Assembly (NCBI GenBank): GCA_003353785.1
Contig: PIVX01000005.1
Span: 59,148-123,147, forward strand
DNA length: 64,000 nucleotides
Origin: Gammaproteobacteria bacterium
GTDB lineage: Bacteria > Pseudomonadota > Gammaproteobacteria > PIVX01
Direction: 5' to 3'
Made by a program: the position numbers and the translations under genes. Within the stretch, counting starts at the first letter, position 1. Each line of letters starts with the position of its first letter. The notes beneath the pieces are model-generated. The model searched no databases and was not told where the DNA came from. It saw nothing but the letters and a program-made list of their open reading frames with translations. This document shows, piece after piece, positions 57,936-64,000 of the stretch.

Positions 57936-58373
57936 TTAATTCTCCAAATGGTTTTGTGCGGCTTGAAGCGCTAAATTATATCCGTAAGCGCCTAAACCGC
58001 TAATAATACCCATAGCAAGATCCCATGTTTTGCTAGTGTGGCGAAAATTCTCTCTTTGATAGACGTTAGATAAATGTACTTCAATAAATGGAATAGTTAT
58101 ACAGAGCAGAGCATCTCTTAAGATAATGCTAGTATGGCCAAGACCTGCTGGGTTTAAAATTAAGAAATTAGTATGGTTGCTAACAATTTTTTGAATATGT
58201 TCGACTATTTCGGCTTCAAAATTGCTCTGGATAAATTTTAAACTATAATGTGCTAAATTCTGTTGCTTTAGTGAATTATTAATTTCAGCTAAAGTAGTAT
58301 TGCCATACCACTTATTTTCACGTTGTCCTAACATGTTTAAATTTGGACCATGAATTATTAGTATATTTTTCAT
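57936..58373 (-). CDS. aroQ: 3-dehydroquinate dehydratase, type II
   Basis: Third step of the shikimate pathway, matching aroK and aroB in the same window. 145 residues with this start. The hallmarks [17 protein letters not shown] with its catalytic region, NPAGLGHTS and EVHLSN are visible. An ATG nine codons upstream (58400) is also possible; neither has a strong ribosome binding site, and I used the family start. aroQ-accB-accC is a conserved gammaproteobacterial order. Confidence 0.94.
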   Translation of the reverse strand: MKNILIIHGPNLNMLGQRENKWYGNTTLAEINNSLKQQNLAHYSLKFIQSNFEAEIVEHIQKIVSNHTNFLILNPAGLGHTSIILRDALLCITIPFIEVHLSNVYQRENFRHTSKTWDLAMGIISGLGAYGYNLALQAAQNHLEN

Positions 58374-58503
58374 AATGAAATTTATTTTATAAAATAGCAT
58401 TCTGCCATAACCAGCAAGATTAGTCTAGTTTGAAGATTTTTAAGGACGATAGCCACCATTAATGCGGATAGTAACTTTGTGTTCTATTTATCTAGAAAAA
58501 ATT

Positions 58504-60294
58504 TTACTTTAAGGGAGGAATACCATTAACTCCAAGATTCCCTTCTGTTCCAACATTGCTCTCAAAGAATTGTTTAAATGTATTATTGCTAGAGGCTATT
58601 CCTATCATTGCTTGAAGAGTGTTATTATTAGTGACTATATAATTTTCATGGTCTGTCAAAAGCTTTATATTATCTTTCTGATTTACATAAAGTTGTCTAT
58701 CCGTTTCTGCCTGAGCTCTGTCTAGATTTGCAGTATTTCGATCGAGGTTTGCCGTATCTTTAATGGTCTCTGCTGCAGTTCTCGCGACTTCTGCCTGAGC
58801 TCTTTGTTGCTCTAGTGTATTAGTAGCATTTTGCTTAGTTTGCTTTTGTGATTCAATATTAGTTATCTCGTTGTCTTGTGTGATCTTGTCTGAGGCTATC
58901 AGTTCCTCTTGTGCTTTTATAGCTGCAAGTAGGTCTTTAGTTTCTTCTGCTCTTTTCTTTTGAAAGTCTTTGTTAAGTTTATCGTCTGTTATACCTTTCT
59001 TACGGATCTTTTTAATTTCTGATCTCTGATCTGGAAAGTCATCTGCAGCCAATGCACCAAGTGTTATTAATTCACTGTTTGTCTTAGCAAGAGGATGTTC
59101 AAGTTCTAAGCGATCTTTGCTGATTTCTCCGAGCTTAATATTTACCATATGAACTTCTAGCATACCGCCAGCTCTTCCTTCTTTATCGGTAACAAGGATC
59201 TCACCACTATCACTATCAGGAGTAGTTGCTATATGGTCTATTTTTATGTTTGCATTCTTTAGAGCCTTATTAGCTTCATCAATACTATTGAATACAATGT
59301 TTGAGCTTGGATCTGCTTTTACGTTTCCACTTGGGATCAGAATACCTCTACCAGGAATAGTTCTGGTTTTAATTACTCCGAGAAAGTCCTGTTCTTCTCT
59401 AGTATCTATATCTAAATCACGAATAGGCATGTGAACCATTTTACGGGATAGCTGGTTAAGGAACTCTTGATGGCGTTCACGATCAAATTGCCAAATGAAA
59501 TTAACTCCAGCAAAGTAATGATTTTTTTGGTTTTTGACGTTGTTAGCAGTGTATGAACCTCTTAATTCTAACCATTCACGTATTTGATAGCTCGCTCTTA
59601 GCTGAACACCATATATTTTGTCAAATTTATCATGGTGAAAATAAAAAAGTCTGACAAAAGCAGCGAATGGAGTATGTTGGGGTAATTGGCCACCAACTTC
59701 AAGATCTAACCCTTTCCTGGTTACTTCATATATTTTAGTTTGAGAAGTTGTATAAGTGCTACTAATATTAGCGCTATTATAAGTTCCACCAGCGACAGTT
59801 TGGTTTTCAATAAATACTCTTTCTTGCAATGGAACGTATATATTTACTCGGTATTCTAGGTATTCCTGGAAAAACTCAAGTCCTACCGTAACTTGATGAA
59901 CTTGCTTTTTATTTCTAGTTCGACGAAAATCATAATGAATAAAACCACCCATGATATAGGTTTCTTTTAACCATCTTGCTCCGAAGCCAATATTACCTTC
60001 AAGATTTTTTTTAGTATCTCCCATGGCAATTAAGTTGGCAAAAGTAATTTTATCAGGGGATTGCATTAATGGTAACAAAAACATTGGGCGGATAAAACTT
60101 CTTTCATTGCCGTACATTGCTCTAGATTCTATTCGTGCAGAATATGGTTTTCTAGGAGTTTTTTTAATAAGGTTAGCTATTAGAATAGAAGTTTGTTTTT
60201 GGTCCAGAGTATTAGCGCTAGGGGTTGCCGCAAATATCACAGGAGCAAAACTAAGTAAGATAAGAAAAAATTTTAAGTTGACTAAATGTTTCAT
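58504..60294 (-). CDS. Inverse-autotransporter (intimin/invasin-like) outer membrane protein, copy 1
   Basis: 596 residues with this start (MKHLVNLKFF...), which begins directly with a signal peptide cleaved near IFAATP. Residues about 40-285 form a beta-domain of the inverse autotransporter type: GFGARWLKETYIMGGFIHYDF, VGLEFFQEYLEYRVNIYVPL and GLDLEVGGQLPQHTPFAAFVRLF are read in pieces. It ends at MPIRDLDI. The passenger has a short domain (GRGILIPSGNV...FNSIDEA...EILVTD), a LGALAADDFPDQ segment, a long coiled coil (about 450-540) and a short C-terminal end. There are no Ig-like repeats. It is one of three tandem paralogues, likely a surface adhesin. Confidence 0.75.
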   Translation of the reverse strand: MKHLVNLKFFLILLSFAPVIFAATPSANTLDQKQTSILIANLIKKTPRKPYSARIESRAMYGNERSFIRPMFLLPLMQSPDKITFANLIAMGDTKKNLEGNIGFGARWLKETYIMGGFIHYDFRRTRNKKQVHQVTVGLEFFQEYLEYRVNIYVPLQERVFIENQTVAGGTYNSANISSTYTTSQTKIYEVTRKGLDLEVGGQLPQHTPFAAFVRLFYFHHDKFDKIYGVQLRASYQIREWLELRGSYTANNVKNQKNHYFAGVNFIWQFDRERHQEFLNQLSRKMVHMPIRDLDIDTREEQDFLGVIKTRTIPGRGILIPSGNVKADPSSNIVFNSIDEANKALKNANIKIDHIATTPDSDSGEILVTDKEGRAGGMLEVHMVNIKLGEISKDRLELEHPLAKTNSELITLGALAADDFPDQRSEIKKIRKKGITDDKLNKDFQKKRAEETKDLLAAIKAQEELIASDKITQDNEITNIESQKQTKQNATNTLEQQRAQAEVARTAAETIKDTANLDRNTANLDRAQAETDRQLYVNQKDNIKLLTDHENYIVTNNNTLQAMIGIASSNNTFKQFFESNVGTEGNLGVNGIPPLK

Positions 60295-60310
60295 ATATAA
60301 TAGTTTATGA

Positions 60311-62107
60311 TTATGGATCATTAGGGATAGTATGACCTTGACTATTTAGTTCGTTCTTGAATAAGACTGCTCCTACAAATCCACCGTTATTATTTAGCAT
60401 CCTGACCATTTGTTGCATCGCTAAAGAATTATCCTGATCATATTGAGCATTGACTCTATCTAATAGTGCGGCGTCTCTTTCGTTTTCTTTATTCTGTTTC
60501 AGATCTGTTGCTATTGTTAAAAGTGTTAGTGCAGTATCTTTAAGATTTATTTCAATATCTCGATCATTTACTTCATCATTTTTTTCGTTTTCTTTAAGAG
60601 CTCTAGCTATCTCTAGATTGTTAAGCTCACCATTTTTTATCACCATTTTAGCATTATGGGTGTCTTGTTGGTTTGTCCTGGCGACTTTCTTTGCGGCTAA
60701 TTGAGCTGTTAAATCATTCTTTTCTGTTTGAAGAGCTGCATTTTTCTGTGTTACTTTATTATTATATGCTTGTTGTTCCGCATCTTCGGTTTTACCTTGA
60801 GTGCGAATAGCTTGGATTGAAGGTCTTTTATCTTTATCGGCCTCAGTTTTATTTATAGCTAATTCACCAAGTGTAGCTATTGCATTTTGCTGCCCAGTAA
60901 AAGTAGTAGTAAGATCTAATATATTTTTATCGAGTATTCCTAAATTAATCTCTTGCATCAGATTTTCTGGCATACTGCCAGTTTCTCCTTTTTCATCGGT
61001 AACAAAGATCTTACCACTATTGCCATCACTATCAGTAACAGTTGCTACATGAACTATTGTTATGTTTGCAAGCTTTAGACTGTTATTAGCTTCATCAATA
61101 CTATTGAATACGATGTTTGAGTTTGGATCTGCTTTTACGTTTCCACTTGGGATCAGAATACCTCTACCAGGAATAGTTCTGGTTTTAATTACTCCAAGAA
61201 AGTCCTGTTCTTCTCTAGTATCTACATCTAAATCACGAATGGGCATGTGAACCATTTTACGGGATAGCTGGTTAAGAAACTCTTGATGGCGTTCACGGCC
61301 AAATTGCCAAATGAAATTAACTCCAGCAAAGTAATGATTCTTTTGGTTTTTGACGTTGTTAGCAGTGTATGAACCTCTTAATTCTAACCATTCACGTACT
61401 TGATAGCTCGCTCTTAGCTGAACACCATATATTTTGTCAAATTCATCATGGTGAAAATAAAAAAGTCTGACAAAAGCAGCGAATGGAGTATGTTGAGGCA
61501 ATTGGCTACCAACTTCAAGATCTAACCCTTTCCTGGTTACTTCATATATTTTAGTTTGAGAGATTGTATAAGTGCTACTAATGTTAGTGCTATTATAAGT
61601 TCCGCCAGCGACAGTTTGGTTTTCAATAAATACTCTTTCTTGCAATGGAACATATATATTTACTCGGTATTCTAGGTATTTCTGGAAAAACTCAAGTCCT
61701 ACCGTAACTTGATGGACTTGCTTTTTGTTTTTAGTTCGACGAAAATCATAATGAATAAAACCACCTGTGATGTAGGTTTTTTTTAGCCATCTTGCTCCGA
61801 AGCCAATATTACCTTCAAGATTTTTTTTAGTATCTCCCATGGTAATTAAGTTGGTAAAAATGATTTTATTGGGAGATTGGATTAATGGTAACAAAAACAT
61901 TGGGCGGATAAAACTTCTTTCATTGCCGTACATTACCCTAGATTCTATTCGTGCAGAATATGGTTTTCTGGGAGCTTTTCTAATAGGGTTCGCTAGAGCT
62001 GAAGTTTGTTTTTGAGTCAGAGTATTAGCACTAGGGGTTGCTGCAAATATCACAGGAGCAAAACCAAGTAAGATGGGGAAATATTTTAATATGGTTAAAT
62101 TCTTCAT
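60311..62107 (-). CDS. Inverse-autotransporter (intimin/invasin-like) outer membrane protein, copy 2
   Basis: 598 residues, signal peptide MKNLTILKYFPILLGFAPVIFA. The beta-domain is almost identical to copy 1 up to the VFNSIDEAN segment of the early passenger; beyond it the two proteins diverge sharply, though the layout (LGELAINKT segment, coiled coil rich in K, N, D and E, short C-terminus) is kept. It ends 16 bases before the start of copy 1, so the two may be cotranscribed. Confidence 0.75.
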   Translation of the reverse strand: MKNLTILKYFPILLGFAPVIFAATPSANTLTQKQTSALANPIRKAPRKPYSARIESRVMYGNERSFIRPMFLLPLIQSPNKIIFTNLITMGDTKKNLEGNIGFGARWLKKTYITGGFIHYDFRRTKNKKQVHQVTVGLEFFQKYLEYRVNIYVPLQERVFIENQTVAGGTYNSTNISSTYTISQTKIYEVTRKGLDLEVGSQLPQHTPFAAFVRLFYFHHDEFDKIYGVQLRASYQVREWLELRGSYTANNVKNQKNHYFAGVNFIWQFGRERHQEFLNQLSRKMVHMPIRDLDVDTREEQDFLGVIKTRTIPGRGILIPSGNVKADPNSNIVFNSIDEANNSLKLANITIVHVATVTDSDGNSGKIFVTDEKGETGSMPENLMQEINLGILDKNILDLTTTFTGQQNAIATLGELAINKTEADKDKRPSIQAIRTQGKTEDAEQQAYNNKVTQKNAALQTEKNDLTAQLAAKKVARTNQQDTHNAKMVIKNGELNNLEIARALKENEKNDEVNDRDIEINLKDTALTLLTIATDLKQNKENERDAALLDRVNAQYDQDNSLAMQQMVRMLNNNGGFVGAVLFKNELNSQGHTIPNDP

Positions 62108-62429
62108 ATCTAAATAATACGGGGTTATTTATTTTTTTACTATGCCTAAAAGCTTTCTATTAATAACTAATAGTTTTATTAAATTATAGGGTTATAAAAA
62201 TTTTTAGTTATATAACATTTTACTATAATTGCAAAATATGTGCAAATAAGCCACATCAAGTGTAAAAAAATTACTTATTTAAATGCTAGTTAGCTACAAG
62301 TTTAAATTAACCATTTTTATAACTATTTTTCCAGTTAAATTGTTAATTTCTTGCGGACAATATTGTTGTTTAGGCCAATTATTCCTATTTTGAGCTAATA
62401 TGTCAGTTGAATAATAATCAATCACCGTG
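62108..62429. other. Intergenic region between adhesin genes
   Basis: This AT-rich spacer lies upstream of copy 2. Possible minus-strand promoter pieces (TTGCAA and TATAAC, 16 bases apart; also a TATAAT) are visible near 62170-62235, but none is compelling. No gene remnant was seen. Confidence 0.4.
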
Positions 62430-64000
62430 TTATGGGTTAGGAGGTACGGCGAGTCCATTATTACTGAGATTTAAAGGCCCAAGCCCAACATCATTATTAA
62501 AGTAGTTAACCGTGTTCTGATTGCTATTTATAATTCTGTTTTGTTGTATCAAAGCGGCACCATGAGTTTGCAAATATACTGAATTTGCTGTGGCATCTTG
62601 TGCATCATTTTTTTGTTGATTTAGTGCGGCAATTTCCTGTTGCAGTTGTAGCTTATCCTGTTCCAATTGCTGTTTCTGCGCTTCAAGCTCGTCGTTGTCG
62701 ATGTTATTTTTATCTATTAAATCTTCTAAATTCTCTATTTCTGCCTTAATGTTACTTTCCTTTTCTTTTTTCTCTTTATTAAGTTTGTCTTCTACTACAC
62801 CCTGATTACGAATGTCTACAATTGGTTGTCTTTGGTCATCAAATTTAGTTGCAGTTATTTCACCGAGCGTGGTTACTCCTGGAACAGAACTAAGTTCTAA
62901 GACATTTTTATCTAGCCCACCTAGACCAATGTCTTCCATTTGCTCTAATGACATACCACTTGGATCATTTTTTTGAGCAGTAACGAAAATATCTCCGTTT
63001 TCACGCCCAGTTCCAACATGGGCTATTTTGTCACCAGTAATATTAAGTGTTTTATTAGCTTCACTAATACTGGGAAATGCTATGTTTGAGCCTGGATCTA
63101 CCTCTACGTTTGGACCTGGTACTATAATACCTCTACCAGCTCTTGCTAAGGTTTGCAGATCTTTGTTACGTTCATATTCTTCTGTGGTAACCACATCTAA
63201 ATCACGAATAGGCATTTTTACCATTTTGCGTGATAATGGGCCAAGTATCTCTTTGTATTTGTTTTTATTAGATTGCCAAATGAAGTTAAACCCAATAAAG
63301 TAATGATTTTTTTGGTTTTTTATATTGTTAGCAATATAAGATGTTCTTAATTCTAGCCATTCACGTATTTGATAATTAGTTCTTATCTGAATTCCGTATA
63401 TTTTTTCAAATTTATCATGGTGAAAATAAAAAACTCTGGCAAAAGCAGCAAATGGAGTATGTTGAGGTATTTGACCGCCAACTTCAACATCAACCCCTTT
63501 TCTAGTTACTTCAAAAATATCATTTTTGTGGGTTGTATAAGTGGTTATAGCGCTACCGCTATCATAATTACCTCCAACGGCTGTTACTTGTTTGACAAAT
63601 GTTTTATCTTGCAGAGGAATATATATATTTAACCGATATTCTAAATATTTTTTGAAAAACTCAAGTCCTATAGTAGCTTGATAAACTTGTTTCTTGTTCT
63701 TGGTTTGACGGAGATCATAATGAATAAAGCCGCCTATGATAGAGGTTTTTTTTAGCCATCTTGCTCCGAAGCCAATATTAGCTTCAATATTCTTTTTAGT
63801 ATCTCCCATGATAATTAAGTTGGCAAAAGTAATTTTATTAGAGGATTGTATTAATGGTAACAAAAACATTGGGCGGATAAAACTTCGTTCATTACCGTAC
63901 ATTACCCTGGATTCTACTCGGGCAGAATATGGCTGCGTAGGAGGAGGGGGCTTAATAGGATTAGCTAATAGTACTGAGCGTTGTTCTGGGGTTAGAATAG
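62430..64000 (-). CDS. Inverse-autotransporter (intimin/invasin-like) outer membrane protein, copy 3 (partial)
   Basis: The frame is open to the window edge, so the start and signal peptide lie outside. The visible 523 residues begin ILTPEQRSVLLANPIKPPPPTQPYSAR, read across the edge part, and contain the same beta-domain, more diverged than copies 1 and 2 (GFGARWLKKTSIIGGFIHYD, VGGQIPQHTPFAAFARVF). The passenger has GRGIIVPGPNV, LGEITATKF and a Gln-rich coiled coil (EAQKQQLEQDKLQLQQEI). It is the outermost copy of the tandem array. Confidence 0.72.
   Translation of the reverse strand, partial: ILTPEQRSVLLANPIKPPPPTQPYSARVESRVMYGNERSFIRPMFLLPLIQSSNKITFANLIIMGDTKKNIEANIGFGARWLKKTSIIGGFIHYDLRQTKNKKQVYQATIGLEFFKKYLEYRLNIYIPLQDKTFVKQVTAVGGNYDSGSAITTYTTHKNDIFEVTRKGVDVEVGGQIPQHTPFAAFARVFYFHHDKFEKIYGIQIRTNYQIREWLELRTSYIANNIKNQKNHYFIGFNFIWQSNKNKYKEILGPLSRKMVKMPIRDLDVVTTEEYERNKDLQTLARAGRGIIVPGPNVEVDPGSNIAFPSISEANKTLNITGDKIAHVGTGRENGDIFVTAQKNDPSGMSLEQMEDIGLGGLDKNVLELSSVPGVTTLGEITATKFDDQRQPIVDIRNQGVVEDKLNKEKKEKESNIKAEIENLEDLIDKNNIDNDELEAQKQQLEQDKLQLQQEIAALNQQKNDAQDATANSVYLQTHGAALIQQNRIINSNQNTVNYFNNDVGLGPLNLSNNGLAVPPNP

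Overview
The window is AT-rich chromosomal DNA of a gammaproteobacterium. It carries almost all of a Dot/Icm (type IVB) secretion system beside ordinary housekeeping genes: aroK-aroB-damX, prfA, prmC, dksA-sfsA, erpA, waaF-waaC, hldE, rsmD/ftsY, groES-groEL, aroQ-accB-accC-prmA-fis. That combination points to an intracellular member of the Legionellales (Coxiella/Legionella/Rickettsiella-like). Many decayed genes (IS200/IS605, IS30 and IS982 fossils, a broken lipid A acyltransferase, a broken antitoxin, a frameshifted 2H phosphoesterase) fit a host-restricted genome. The species cannot be named from the sequence alone.

Layout. 1-4.5 kb: shikimate genes, a DamX-like SPOR protein and release factor 1. 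4.6-4.9 kb: transposase and antitoxin fossils. 5.0-10.2 kb: one giant minus-strand gene (1744 aa) with Cys and His motifs like those of OTU/papain-fold proteases and a very long helical tail, a strong Dot/Icm effector candidate. 10.5-14.7 kb: glutaredoxin, prmC, a DksA with a histone-H1-like lysine-rich extension, sfsA, a candidate structured small RNA and erpA. 14.7-17.8 kb: an accessory patch with short exported proteins, decayed IS30 sequence and small repeats. 17.9-22.1 kb: LPS inner-core genes (waaF, waaC, hldE) around an lpxL-like pseudogene.

22.2-26.3 kb: icmX, icmW, dotB, dotC and dotD on the minus strand. 26.5-29.9 kb: an AmpG-like MFS permease, a DUF4389 membrane protein, rsmD and ftsY. 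29.9-30.8 kb: two transposase fossils. 30.9-47.8 kb: the collinear core icmT-S-(FIR)-Q-P-O-N-M-L-K-E-G-C-D-J-B. The IcmR position is filled by an unrelated-looking, internally duplicated protein, and DotG carries a very long decapeptide-repeat region with cysteine-bearing modules. 47.8-55.1 kb: the frameshifted 2H phosphoesterase, groEL/groES behind a consensus sigma-32 promoter, icmF, icmH (dotU) and fis. 55.2-58.4 kb: prmA, accC, accB, aroQ. 58.5-64 kb: three tandem inverse-autotransporter/intimin-like outer membrane proteins, the last one cut by the window edge.

How the genes fit together. The Dot/Icm genes cover the outer-membrane core (DotC, DotD, DotH), the periplasmic/inner-membrane channel (DotG, DotF, DotE, DotP, DotI, DotJ), the coupling complex (DotL, DotM, DotN, IcmS, IcmW), the ATPases (DotB, DotO), the IcmQ/FIR pair and the DotU-IcmF stabilisers. 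dotA and icmV, often near dotB and icmW, are absent here. The giant Cys/His protein and the tandem adhesins are the likeliest host-facing products.
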